NCBI RefSeq assembly: GCF_008831285.2
Contig: NC_045138.2
Span: 31,529,934-31,593,933, forward strand
Direction: 5' to 3'
Length of the DNA: 64,000 bases
Source of the DNA: Nymphaea colorata
Taxonomy: Eukaryota > Streptophyta > Magnoliopsida > Nymphaeales > Nymphaeaceae
This document shows positions 37,450 through 50,200 of the stretch, piece after piece. Numbering within the stretch: the first letter of the stretch is position 1; every line of letters begins with the position of its first letter. Both the position numbers and the translations under genes were made by a program. The notes beneath the pieces are model-generated. The model made no database searches. It worked only from the letters and a program-made list of their open reading frames with translations, and was not told the origin of the DNA.

Positions 37450-37665
37450 CATGTGCATCAAACAAGGTTAAATTTACCCGGTTAAATTCTTCTTTGTGCA
37501 TCAAACAAGGTTAAATTTATTAGGTTAAATTTTTCCTGTGCATCAAACATGACCTCAAATCGGAAGATGGTTAAATTTCATCCTGTATTTTTTTTCAGAA
37601 AAATTTACCGTGGTAAATTTACCACGTTAAATTCTTCCTTGTGCATCAAACACACCCTTACTTAC
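37450..37665. repeat. Minisatellite with GTGCATCAAAC units and an 18 bp palindrome
   Basis: GTGCATCAAAC recurs at about 37454, 37496, 37539 and 37641, each followed or preceded by (A/G)GGTTAAATTTA- or GTTAAATTCTTC-type blocks, giving a unit of roughly 43-47 bp. At 37609-37626 CGTGGTAAATTTACCACG is a perfect 18 bp palindrome. Confidence 0.75.
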
Positions 37666-38689
37666 TCGAGGAAACCTGAAAAGGGAACCATTAGTTTGTC
37701 AGTTTCCTATCAACAAGAGGCATGGCATAAGGATTGAGGTGAATTCATAGAGAACAACCATTGGCTGATGTTAATTTATGTAAAGATTAAGATAGTATCA
37801 TCATCTTCAAGAGTCACATTAGATATGAAACATCAATTTCACCGGTCTTTTGCAGAGATTTGGCAATTGAAGGACCTGAATAAATGACTACCAAATTTGG
37901 GTAGACTCATTCAGCTGTGCAGTCTGGATTCATAGAAATAGCTTGCTACAGTATCCAACAAGCTGTCCCATTCACAACAAAGAAAACTAGTTGCTGAATT
38001 GCTAATTCAGCTTGGATAAGGAATGCTAATTGTTGACCCTGTTTCTCAGAGCAGCCAACTGGAATTGGTTCTCATCTCAACAGGTCTATTTGAAATGTTG
38101 CACCGAGTTTCTAAACTGCTATTTCTCGGAGATTAAACTGTTTATGGGAGTAAAGATAAAATTTTACCAACTAGGGTCCTCCCATTTGGTCTAGACCTCG
38201 ACTAAAAAGAACATTTGGTAACCCGCAGAACAGAATAGCGGAGCAGGACCAGGGTGCATGTCATCCGTTTGTTGGAAATCAAATGTGGCCCCTCTTAGGG
38301 CCAGATTTGTTCTTCTTGCTCTTGGGACGCCAAGAACAGGATGTTAAGTTAATGAATCTCAACAGCTCTCTATAAACGAAGTATATCTCAGTTGGCATAG
38401 TGTGTAAAGCAATTGCCAATTGAGACAAGAAGAGAAAATCCTTGGGAAGCAGGGTTTCAAAACATTTTACGTCTTGAGATATGAAAATCACTTCTATGCA
38501 GGTTCACCAAAAACGGCCTTGTGGTTCAGATATTTTGGGTAAGTCCATGCACTTGAGTGCAGACGACAATCCCTTTTCTTCTTTTCTCTGGACAGGCAGG
38601 CTGCACTACGGGAACCCTGTGAGATTATGCTGACAGGTGCACACGCTGGGTGTTGAACAATTGACCTTCTTCAACTTGGAGTGCTCTTT

Positions 38690-38805
38690 CTCTCTCTATC
38701 TCTCTCTCCCTTTCTCTCTCACACACATGTGTGCACACACACAAATACATGCCGTAACTTCTCTCTTTCTCTCACACGTGTGCATGCACATACATACATG
38801 CCATA
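38690..38805. repeat. CT/CA-rich imperfect tandem repeat
   Basis: TTTCTCTC, CACAC, TGTGTGCA and CATGCC(G/A)TAA blocks occur in order twice (from about 38711 and 38767), giving a period of about 57 bp. Confidence 0.6.
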
Positions 38806-39424
38806 AGTCCATAACCAACTCAACTGGACACGGCCTAACTTGTCCTGGTTATGCCCTTTGGAAGAGTCCAAAAGACCAGGCCTTTTGCAGGGCTGAATTA
38901 TGAACTAGACAGTATCAGATGGATTTGTTTCTAAAGAAAGAAAGTTCCAAACATAGGTGTAAACATCCGAAATCCATTGATATGTTTCTGCAAGATTCTC
39001 CCTTTAAATATTTTTATGTCTACCCTGTTTCTTTTTATGGGTAGTCTATGGTTTTTTTTCCTTGTTCTGCCTTGTTTGTGAAAATGATTTTAATTTCCTA
39101 AACATTCACAAACTCTTATTGACATATGTTTGGGATTCGTCCCCTTCAACTTTTGAAGGTTTTCTAGTTTCAGGCAGATAAAGGATCAAATGTTTGTTGG
39201 TCTTTTTCTTAATGTGTTAATTTCCCTCTCGGTCCTGTTGGGTACTAGATTGCAAAACCATCAGGGTGGTTAGATCATGAAGATGCAGGTTGTCTGTTTG
39301 TATTAGGAAATTCTAAATCATTAATTTGTGGATCGCATGACTGTGTTTGATTTTGGATGTGCAGAGGCAAGGTGAGGATTTTATGTTAACTTGGGACATA
39401 TAAAGTTGGTCCCAGAGGGAAAAC

Positions 39425-41118
39425 ATGGCCGACTTACCGGGATACATGTTAACCTGTCTCCATTCACTTAGACTTGCTGGTTTGGCAATCTTGGTTTCAG
39501 TTGGAATTGTCTTGCAAGTGTTGGTCTGTATTCTCTTTTCCTTATGAGTTTTGGTTGTGCCCTCCATCTGATTGGTCTTATTTGTCAATGACATTGGCCT
39601 CTTCTTTCCCCATTTTGTTGCAGGCATGTGCTTTGTATAATAATTGGTGGCCTATGCTAACGGGTAAATATTGTTACCTTGAGCTTATGATTTCTTTTGC
39701 AGTTTACAAATATTGTTATGAGAAAAATGGGTAACTGTCACCATATAGCAGCTGTCAATGGTTCTTTAGTTGGCATCATGAATCTCCTATGTAATTATTT
39801 TCTAGACTAATGATGTCTCTCTTTCGTCATGCTTTTGATCTGCAAAATCTACACTTTGAAAGTTGCTTGTCTTAGCAGGATGCTCCCTTGTATTAAAAAT
39901 TTCTAACTGGTCATACACATTCCTTGAATTGTCAGAAGCTGCTTCATAGCATTCTTACTCATAAATTGAACTGTTACATCTGAAAGCATGAGAGTTCAAA
40001 CTTTGTTGTTCAAATCTTCTCTATGAATTCAATCATTTGATCTTGGAAATAGATGCTTCCATGTCATTATGGCGGGTTGTGGTTTGGCTTTGAATAAAAA
40101 CTTATTGCATTCACAAACACATGCAATCCATCAACTTAGATGTTGACAGTTTTGTACATGGAAGTCCTATTTTTTGCCAGTTTTGCTCTTTCCATACCGG
40201 AAGAAAAAGAAGGCAGAAACAAAGAATAATCATGCAACATACCTACTTATTGCTGGATAATGTCATTCAACTCTTCTTTTAGCAGTCATAGTGTAACTCA
40301 TAGCATGAGTTTCAACGCTGGTTGCATCATGATCATCATCATAACCCACCCATTCTCTCTTGTGCATATATCATACATACACAATTTATACTTCGTGGTT
40401 TTATAGAATAAGTGCTGCTTTTCCTATTTTGGTGATCTTTTGAAATTTGCTCACTTTAACTATCCAGTCTTGCATTCACTAAACATGTGGATTGCTTAAA
40501 ACAGGCATCTTACTGTATGGAATCATGTGTATCAATTCTCTTGCTTCCGATGGTTGTGAAGCTGCAGTTTCAACATTTTTTTTCATATACTTTAACTAAA
40601 GTAACAACTCTCTAATAATTAGTCTAGCAAATTAATTGAAAGCAGCAGCTGTGTGACCAGTGAAATTTCTTGAATCTTTTCACTTGATCTTCAAGTATAT
40701 GGTCCTTCTGCATGCCTTGAGATTTTAGTCTTTGCAGTGTTGATGTACGTGATGCTGCCTATGCCCTGCTTGTTTTTCTTGGGAAGTGACAATTCTATCT
40801 TCTCTAGTGGGGGTGGGGGGTAAGAAAAGATATAATACCTCACTTCAATGGCTTCATTTTCTGAAAGTAAGCTTCTGGTTGTAAGTTGTAACAAATTTTT
40901 TCCGGAACATATGCAGCTGGGTTGATGCAGCCAAGTTTTTGACTGGAGCTTCTGCAGTTGGGAGCATAGCTATTCCTGCCATTTTAAAGCATGCAAATGT
41001 CATAGGCTGGGGAGCCCTGTTAATGGAGATCTCGTCATTTTTTATTTTTGGGTTTGCTATAGTGTTCACCATCCTAATGAATAGTGAATCAGACTACAGC
41101 TCCTATGGGATGTTTTGA
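39425..41118 (+). CDS. VPS55: VPS55 family endosomal membrane protein
   Basis: Small four-helix membrane protein of late endosomes, the plant relative of yeast Vps55 and animal LEPROT. It is needed for late-endosome to vacuole traffic, and works in yeast with Vps68. Exons: 39425-39523, 39624-39663, 40738-40819, 40917-41118 (423 nt, 140 aa). The N-terminus MADLPGYMLTCLHSLRLAGL is followed by hydrophobic segments at about 16-35 (AILVSVGIVLQVL), 48-61 (VLMYVMLPMPCLFF), 79-101 (FLTGASAVGSIAIPAILKHA) and 104-125 (GWGALLMEISSFFIFGFAIV). The family block ACALYNNWWPML spans the exon 1/2 joint and fixes the donor at TTG/GTCTGT. Length matches the family (about 137 aa). Exon 3 ends in a Gly run (SSGGGG) in the loop. 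There are no other genes on either side for several kb. Confidence 0.93.
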
Positions 41119-42553
41119 AGCATGGGAACAGGCTATCCTTTGTTCTTACAGTTGGTGTCTGGTATTGAGTGTTTCTTTTTTCTTTTTTTATTCTTTTTTT
41201 ATTCTTTTTTTACATACTCAGTTTTTGTTCATGCTACCATGATTTGGTCAGTTTCTAATTTTTTTGATTTCAATAATTTTTATGTAACTGAATCAACTGT
41301 AAATCCTCTGTAATTAACATCCCGGGTTTGTTTTCATTCGTTGTGAAGCAGTAGATTACAAATGTTCTGTCCTTAACAAGCTCTTATGTCTGGGTAGAAC
41401 GCGAGGTGCTGTGGTGATAGAGAGTTCATTATGTTCAAATGTTTCATAAAAAAATGTATGCCTTTGTCCGTAGTAAATCATTTATGAAGTCCATCACAAT
41501 GTGTACCGATTGCCAAAAAGGTTGTCTGCTGGTATTCATTCCAAAGAAAGCATTTGCTTTGCCTTGTCCTTGATTTTCACAGCTTTCTGTGGTTTTTCAA
41601 TGATTGCAACTCGTATCAGGATAAAGAAATACAAAAGTGTGGCCTATCCTGTGATTCTCGATTTTGGTTGGTGATTATAATGATGAACTGACCCTGCTAT
41701 GACGCCTAAGATGTGAAAACATGCAAACCTTGTGAAGATAATGAAGTTGTTTCCTAGCAGGAAATACTGCAAGGGATATATAGAGATGCTGACAGAGTGG
41801 ACAGTACTGTGGGATCCGCAGTCATTGTTCGAATCCCATAAGCATAATTTCATGTGTAAGCCAAATCAAATTTTCGTAGAAACTTATCTCTGCTCTTATT
41901 TGAGTGGTTCAGGTCTCCTGTTCCCTTCACAACACGACTATAGATTATTTTGAAACACAAAAAAAGCTATCAGAATCAAGACGTGGGGAAGGATTGCTGG
42001 TCAACACTACGCAACAGGTTTCTGACCGACACCAAGAGAGAGTCCAAGCGAATGGGAATATGCAGCTGGCTGACCTGGTAAGTCGGCCATGTTTGCCATT
42101 TGGACACCAACTATATATGCTCAGTTTTCAATAACCCATACCTTGCCTCTGCCTAGAGATATAAATGGATTGGATCTACTCAATTACCAATTCTATTTTG
42201 AATTTGTTTAGTCAGAACTGGTAAGATCACTAACGAATTACCGATTCAGTGTGCATTTTTATGACACGACTATGAATTTGAGTTCAATATCCAACTGGGG
42301 TTTGATAGATTCGGACCCTTTTACATATAAAACTCGAATCTTCGGCTGGTTGGATCTAAATTGGCTTTAGAAAAAAAGGGTCAGAATGAAAGCACGAATC
42401 TGAATTCAGTTGCGTGGAATCTAACTAAGTCGAATTCAGTAAAGGCCGGATCAAGCCTGGGCATCAGGCCGGGCCCGATAGGCCATCCCGACTCCCGCCC
42501 TCCATCTCCCTCACTCCCTCTCCCTCCTTCTCTCCCGCTCTCCCTCTCCGCTT

Positions 42554-42600
<47 letters not shown>

Positions 42601-44237
42601 TCCCGCTCCCCCTCTCCCTCTCCCTCTCGGCTTCCCCTCTCCCTCTCTGCTCCTGCTCCCCCTCTCCCTCTCTGCTCCACTCCCTCTCCCTCCTCCTCCG
42701 TCTCCCTCGCCACTCCCCCTCCTCCTCAGTCTCCCTCGCTGCTCCCCCTCCTCCTCCGTCTCCTCCATCGGAGGGCGACGGGGGGCAGGGGGAAGGGCGA
42801 CGGGAGGGCAAGGGGAAAGGGGGTCGGGAGGGAGGGCCGGGTCCGGGCCGAGACCCAGGCTATCAGGCCGGGCCTGGGCCAGCCCGATGCCCAGGCCTCC
42901 CGAAGAGGAACCGTCTGAGTCCTTAACTCCGCCCATCAAGAAATTCCAAAGCCAATCATATTTACCTCCATTCATCAATAATTTACAAGCCGCAAATTCC
43001 TTATTCATCCACGAAAGAATTCAAGAATTAGTGGAGGTTAATACATGTTCAACTCTTAAGGGTGTTACTGATAATAATATAGTGATACATGAGTTGGTGG
43101 GTGTACTGTACTCTATCTAGGTCCTGATATAGCTCAAGGCGAAGAGAGGAGAAAAGCTTTCGGGCTTTTTTTTCAGACTTCCAGACAGTGGGTTGTTAAC
43201 TTCATTCTCAACTGAAAATAAATACTTACTATCCCAAACCCAATTAGGTTGACATTGTATCTAACATTTTGAACCTGTTGAAGGTTCTCATGACTTGTCG
43301 TCCTATTTTTGTCTACTACACCCTCTCATATATGACAATCACTCATTCAAAAAATTGCATTATATTTCACTTCAAAAGAAAAATCTCATTATGGAAAGGA
43401 ACTTTTCATGAAGCCTGTAGGAATTCAAGAAAGCGCACTCCTTTCTTTTCTAAATAGAAAGTGTTCTTCTTTTTTAATACGTTTACTTGTGCTAAAACTT
43501 TGCAAATACGGCTTAAGAAGACCAAAGTTGGCAAAAATCTGCAAAATTGCCTACAATTTCAAAATTTCTAACATGCAAGGAGACATTATTAACAGGGGCG
43601 GAGGCAAATGAAGGAAGAAGGCACAATCCTCTTCTGGATTTTCTTTTAATGGCAACCCTTCGTTTGGAGCCACATATTGGCCAGAAAAAGTGCCCATCTG
43701 CCCATGTTCTATCATGTCAATTATTTAGAGTAATTTGGTGGCCCAAAATAAGCTCAAACATGTGTGTGGTAAGAGTCCTCGTCTTTGTGGTTTTAGCCGC
43801 TCGATGTTCAAAAGAGATGCTTATGCCTTGTGACTGGATCGGATTTCCATCAAAGAGCTGGAACTCTGCTCTTGGTCACCAGTGTACTACCGATCGATGG
43901 ACTGCTGAATAACGAAATGGGTAGCCTGCTGGTGGTGCAGGATCAGCCTGAACTCTACTTTTTTGGGACATTGTCGCTGTTTGTGATAATTGTGATGGGT
44001 CGACGTTCGGCATGAAATCTGATCGAGGGACATACTGGACAAACGTGGGACAATCTCGTAATTTTTTCACCGTGTCGATAACGTTAGCCGTTCGTTCCGA
44101 TTGTGGTGTTCGTCCTTTGCTTCCGCACGGTGACACAGTCACAGACAGTCTTCGCTCTCTCTCTTCGGCTCCCGAGCTCACTTCCTCCTCCAACTCATTG
44201 TTCTTGCTTTTTACTTCTCTTCTGAATCGACTGGGAG
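41119..44237. other. Intergenic region between VPS55 and HCF101
   Basis: The first few hundred bases are T-rich 3'UTR-like sequence. Then comes unremarkable sequence, a polypyrimidine/GC-rich repeat block (42455-42900), AT-rich sequence, and from about 44130 the pyrimidine-rich leader of HCF101, which has an in-frame TGA 15 nt before the start codon. No other gene is recognised. Confidence 0.55.
42455..42900. repeat. (CT)n and CT-rich minisatellite flanked by inverted GCCTGGGCATC arms
   Basis: A perfect (CT)n tract at 42557-42598 sits in a longer polypyrimidine block made of CTCCCTCTC-type units. It ends in 32 bp units (CCCCCTCCTCCTC(A/C)GTCTCCCTCGC type, 42700-42765) and then a G-rich stretch. 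The outer edges carry GCCTGGGCATC (42455-42465) and its inverse GATGCCCAGGC (42886-42896), next to CAGGCCGGGCC words on both sides. Confidence 0.75.
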
Positions 44238-47200
44238 ATGGAAATCCAAATCTTGAGAGGAAATCCCAGTTCCCTCTTCACCATCTCCCCCAGAGGCAAA
44301 GGTGCTCTCTCTCTCTCTCTCTCTCTCTCGCTCGCTCGCTCGCTCTATCCTTCTTCTTTTTATTTTGAGATATGGTGAATCCTCCGATGTGCAGAAATTC
44401 TCCATAAGAAATCATGCTCTGTTGTGGTCAGAAATCGTTTCTCTGAGCTTCAAGCTCGTATTAGACCCCCGAGCGGATCGAGTAGGCGTGCAGTTTTAAG
44501 GAAGGCCACTTCGGTTGAAGGTAGTTTTCTTTATTCAGTGAGGAAATTTTTTTTCTTGCTCTCTAGTGAGTGGACAGAGCTGGGGGGAATATTGGTTTCT
44601 GAATTTTGTTTCAAGTTCAAAAGCTGGTGCACGTCTACTTGTCTTACTAATAGAAGTCGATGCAATATGGTCGTGCACAAGGTGGTATGGTTACTTTGAA
44701 CGAATCATTGTGTTTGAGCTTTGTGATGATTAGCTTCTCCATTGCTTGGTATGCGAGATGTATGAATTTGCCTTTGACCTGTTGTTGTACTTTGCAATTT
44801 TCGGTGCTACTTTTCTTTGCGTTTTTTCTACTCTAGCAACATGGAGTTCTTTTCTTCTTGCCTGAGTGGAACTGGAATGGCTGTTCAAATCTCGCTCACA
44901 CTGTTTTTCATTTGTTTGTGGTATGTGCGTGCTTGTGCATGTACGCATGTATTTATGGTGACTTACTCTAATAATGATTAATGAGAAAGGAAGTTCCTTT
45001 TGAATATCTAAAACTGAATTTGATAATTTTTTTTGTTTCTTCCAATGTGGTCCATTAGCAATGCTTTTATTTGCCCATTTCTATAAGATCCTTACTGAAA
45101 TTTTCATGTCGTCATTGATAATTTCTGGATGGCCGTCTAAAGAACGAGAAATGGAGATATTCGATTCAACCCTGCTGGGGCAAAGCCGAGAAATGGAGAT
45201 GTTGAACATACTTATTTTAATACGCTTATAATTTACTCAGATATCAAAGTATGTCACAGATCACAAGGTTAGTTACCTCCTAATCATGGCAAACTTTTTT
45301 TTTTTTTTCTGCAGTTGGTTCAACAAATTTGTCAACTGGGGTTGTAGAAAAGGATGTGCTCACTGCACTGTCACAAATTATTGATCCAGACTTTGGTACA
45401 GACATTGTTTCATGCGGATTTGTGAAGGACTTAGTTATTGAGGAAAGCTCTGGAGAGGTACTTGTACTTTTTGGACAGTTGTTTCCTTTTTTTAGCACCT
45501 TTTATCTGGTTGCATCATTTCATGGTTTTATTTCAGGTTTCATTTCGTTTGGAGCTCACAACACCTGCATGTCCAATCAAAGACATGGTAGTGAACTATT
45601 TCTTATTTTTGAACCAGTTATTTTTGTTCTGGTCTTTTGTTGATGACTTCTTAGTTGTCTCTTCTGCATTGATGGTTTGCTGTTTTTTATCATAATCTTG
45701 CTGTTGGAATTTATATCTTCTGTTTTAAACCATTCCCTTTTTAAAAATTTGTTCCCATGTTTTGATGTTGATGTTGCTTCTGCTTCACACTGTTCCTCTG
45801 ACTTCCATCCTCTACATTAATTTAGTATTTTTCAAAATGTGTGTCTTCCCACTTTCACTTCATTTATTGCGTCCTGCATCCTTTCCATTTACTGGCAATT
45901 GTGCTTTAAACTATTTGTTAACCATTGTCATCAACATCATTTTGTATATTTATTGGTGGATTTTCCTCGGAAATTTTTTGGATATTATTTCTCGGGGGGA
46001 AATTTTGGAAATTAAAAAAAATTTGTAAAGAATAATAGGAAAAATTATAAAATTATGAGTTATTTACTATTTTTTTTAATAAAGTATTGCTGAAGATTCA
46101 AAATAGGGGGAATTTCTATTTTAAGGGGACCAAATGAAAGGAAAAAATATACTGAAAGTACATACAAAGGGTTTCTCTTAGAAGGGGAAAATATTGTGAT
46201 ACTTATTGGAATACTTATGAAAAATAAAAAATATTTTCCCAAAAATATTTCCTTCTATTTGGCGTTAATCTTGCAATATTTTCAAAATATCACTGATTTT
46301 GTGATGCTGACTATGCTGTTAACTTATTAAGTATGATTCTCCCAGAAAAAAAATAATTTATCCAGATTCTGCTTATTTAAGTAGTGAATGCTTTTAGTAA
46401 CTGGAAATTTTCTTTTGATAGTTTGAGCAGAGAGCAAATGAGGTGGTGGCGGCCCTTCCTTGGGTTAAAAAGGTTAATGTTCAGATGTCTGCTCAACCTG
46501 CAAAGCACATGTATGCTGCAGAACTCCCTAAAGGGTTGCAGAATATTTCCAACATAATAGCTGTCTCCAGTTGCAAGGTATATTTTTTGCTACTGCAGCT
46601 ATTTCTTCTATTCATTGGTAATTACTTTACCACAACTAAATGTTTGAATCGTGTGATCTATGTGGAGATTGGATTGTAAGGAGAGTTGATACATTTAGGC
46701 TTCTTTAACCAATTTCATCATCTTCATCATTATCTGTTACTTGTTCACTTATTTCTCTGAAAAAAAAACTGAAAGCTCTTTCTTTCTATTGCTCTGTATT
46801 CCTTATCAAGGATTAATCATGTGGAACAAAGCCAGATTTCACCACCACTGTTTGTTCTTTAAAATTAAATGGGACTGGAGTCAATACATATGGGTGAAGG
46901 AACATTGGATATCATTCATGTGGCCAACTTGTCATGCTGTTTAAAGAGAACGTCACAGCACTATTGACATTTTCATTGAATATGATTGCAACAAACTTAG
47001 GGAAACATTTGACATCATTTGGAGGGTGTCTGAATTGGGGGGTGGTGAGGGGGAGGAGAAGTTCCATTCTGGATAAAATTTATCTTCGTCTTATTATCTA
47101 TATTGGCATCCTTAAGATGAGGAAAAATTAGTCCCCTCAGAAGGAGGAGTTGATGTTCATCCTTGATCCAGGATAAGTTTCACATGCTATATCTAGAATT

Positions 47201-50200
47201 GATTTGGTTCCTTCAGCAGTAAAATCGCCAGAAGTGATGGACCTAATATGCAATGTCCTCTTAAGTGTTGATTCTAGACTGTTGAATTTCTTTGGCAGTG
47301 GAGTGCTGATAGTTTTATCTCTTCTTCTTTTGTTCTTCATATATATTTTTTGCTTAGCATTATGTCTTGATCAATGCAGAAAATTTCCTTTTCTTGTCCT
47401 ATTTTATTTTTTATAAATGTTGGTTGTATTATGTCCGTGTAAAATTGCTTCCTAAGTTGATCATAATTTGCAGAAGCTCAATGATAAGATGGGCTTTGGT
47501 TTTCCATATCAGATTGGCTTCATCACAAGATTATCTAACATTTTTAATTGTTAAATGAACATGACATGGCCTTGCATTAGACCAATAAGCCCATTTTTGA
47601 AAGAAAATGTGATTTCCTTAATATTTTCTCTTTTTGCATTCTCTTTTTTAAAATTCACAAATACATTTATGAAACTTTGCTGAATGAATCTTTTTTTGAA
47701 AAATTTTCTATATTCACTTGCCAAGAAACTGTTACTGAATACAGTTGGCAGACACACTTTATGTATTCCCTTTCGAATATCTAATTAAGTTCCAGAATGA
47801 AGACATGTTTCACGTTTAAAAAGGGAAAATTGAAGAAGCACCCTATCAATCATAGTGGCCTGTTAAGTTTTGCAGGGTGGTGTAGGAAAGTCTACTGTGG
47901 CTGTAAACCTTGCATATACATTAGCTGGAATGGGAGCAAAAGTAGGCATATTTGATGCTGATGTGTACGGTCCAAGTTTACCTACTATGGTCTCTCCTGA
48001 AGATCGGTTGTTGGAAATGGTATGGTTCCCATCCACGTGCTTGTTAACGTTGAAGCTTGTTTTGCCTAATTTTGTAGTGGTGACTTTGGATATTGTTTTT
48101 TAACAGAATCCAGAAACAAGAACGATACTTCCAACTGAGTACCTGGGTGTAAAGTTGGTATCTTTTGGGTTTGCTGGACAAGGCCGTGCAATCATGCGTG
48201 GTCCAATGGTTTCTGGGGTCATCGATCAGTTGCTGACAACTGCTGAATGGTATACAATCATCTCTTATTGCTACCTTTTTTGGGAATCTGGATTGCAGAA
48301 GTGGAAATTCATGCATTTGACCTACTGAAATTTAACAATTGAAAGAGGGAAAAAAAGGAACGGTGGATTTTGAGCAGCAGTTGGAAAGAATATACAATAT
48401 CCTGTCTTGTATACTCTAATTCACTACAGTTAAACCTTGCTATCTTAATATTCTTCTGTAAATTTATAAAGTGTTAGTATTATAAAGCAATATGTTGTGA
48501 AAACTTGTGTCGGAAAAAAAAAATTGCATAGTCAGCACAAGCTGAATGGTGGAACCTGCCTTAGGCTTTTACTTTGGAGGTTGGAACATTATGCAGGTAG
48601 TAGTGGACTTTCCTGAGAGTTTATGTAATGTGAATGCATGTTTTCATGCAACCTCTGGAGAAATGTGCTTCAATGGATAAGCATGTCTTTGTAACTTATT
48701 CTGAAGACTTTCTAATTTAGTTTCTAGGATTTAATATTTTTACTTGACTTCATAACTATTTGATGCAAATGGTCCTCATGAAGGTTAGACTAGAGGATGC
48801 TTAATGGAGCACATTGCTTTTTAAAAATAAATACCAAACAGTGTTGGTATAAAACTTTTCTGACAAAGAACAAAAAATAACTCAAAAGAAATAAGTCTAA
48901 TGAGTTTCCTAATATTCCTTGTGAATGTAGCGTGAATATTCACTTGTTGAGGTTTAAAAAGTTATTTCCTTCTTTTGCTATGTGAAGTCAATGTGATTTT
49001 GTCAGGAGTGCGAAGCAACTATTAGATGTTTTAATGCAATTATATCTAGGTGTGACCCTATAATCTTGTGTTAAGAATGCTGCATGCATGTTTCCTTGTG
49101 ATACAAGGCAACATCAATACAAGTTTATTTAACACATCAGAAAGGTTAATGGACATGGACGATCTTATCTCTGAAGAAAGTTCTCTGGATGATCTTATTT
49201 GTTCATTCTCGGTATCATGGGTGAATTTTTCTTAACTTTATTTTCAGTCATGTTAACTAGCCGTCCTTGACCTTGTGTATGATATATGCATTTATGGCTG
49301 TAATGATTTGGAATTGTTTGTTAGAGAATGTTGTTTTTATAAGTTTTAATGCTCACATCTATCTTTGATCTATTAATGACGTGTATAATCATAATAATTT
49401 GGAAGCATTGTTAGAGAATCTTAGAGGGGATTATGCTTTATTGTCCTTAGTATTTTTTTTCTGTTGATAAACAAGTAGTTGTTTGGATTCAACGAAAATT
49501 GTTACTGATAAGAATGTTTTCTCACAGGCCTAATTAAGGACCTGCAAAAAATGCATCCTGGATACCTTCTTTGTCATCCACATACTCTTGGTTTAATATA
49601 AGCATAAATGTGAATACATTATTAGCTCTCTCCACATATATTATGGAGATAGAGTTCCTAGAATATAAATTTGAGGAACATGAGAACTCATGGCAACCAC
49701 TTTCAGCTGTCCTATATAAAACTATCAGGGGGCTAATTTATTTCTTTCTTTTGTATTCTCTATTATTTCTTGATTGTCATGCTCCTACATATGTTGTCAT
49801 CAGGGATAAGCTCCTCTAATCTTATTATTCTGGTGGCTTTATATACCACCGCATCTGTGAGAATCTTATTTTCGCCCAGGATAGCTTGATTTGTGGATGG
49901 TCCCATTGAAGCATGAGGCAATGCCTGCGGATGTATCAAATTGCTTGGTTCATGTTTAGAGAGCCATTTTTATTACTGGGCAAGGTTGCCTCTTTGATCC
50001 TACTTTATATTAATAAAGAAGCTCAAATGTCATCCTTATCGTAATTGCCGTGGCTTTACAGTTATACGTACACACAAATAAAGATCGATAAATTATAAAT
50101 GACAGTGCATTCACCAGTAAAAGGTATAAATGTGACTATAATAGTCACTAAAGAAGAATATGATAGAAAAAGGCACTAAGGCCACTTGAAAAGATATTAA

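Larger units (their letters stand above)
34701..39424 (+). other. Upstream region of VPS55 with leader-like CT-rich segments
   Basis: Two separate pyrimidine-rich, GC-richer blocks look like transcribed leaders. The first (34700-34904) ends in a donor-like GATCAAG/GTAAGG. The second (about 36060-36226) ends in CACAT/GTAAGG and is partly duplicated downstream. Acceptors before the VPS55 start are GATGTGCAG near 39364 and TGGTCCCAG near 39414. Either block could be the VPS55 first exon, giving a 3-5 kb leader intron. Between them lies low-complexity sequence (35340-35480), and after them a minisatellite (37450-37665). Confidence 0.4.

Noticed and set aside
41785-41865. tRNA-like segment with GTTCGAATCCC
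   Set aside because: A B box alone is convincing. The A box is degenerate and the acceptor stem does not pair, so at most it is a decayed tRNA-derived piece.
42361-43008. Long frames on both strands over the polypyrimidine block
   Set aside because: They are low-complexity Ser/Pro/Leu or Glu/Arg translations of (CT)n-rich DNA, open in several frames at once.
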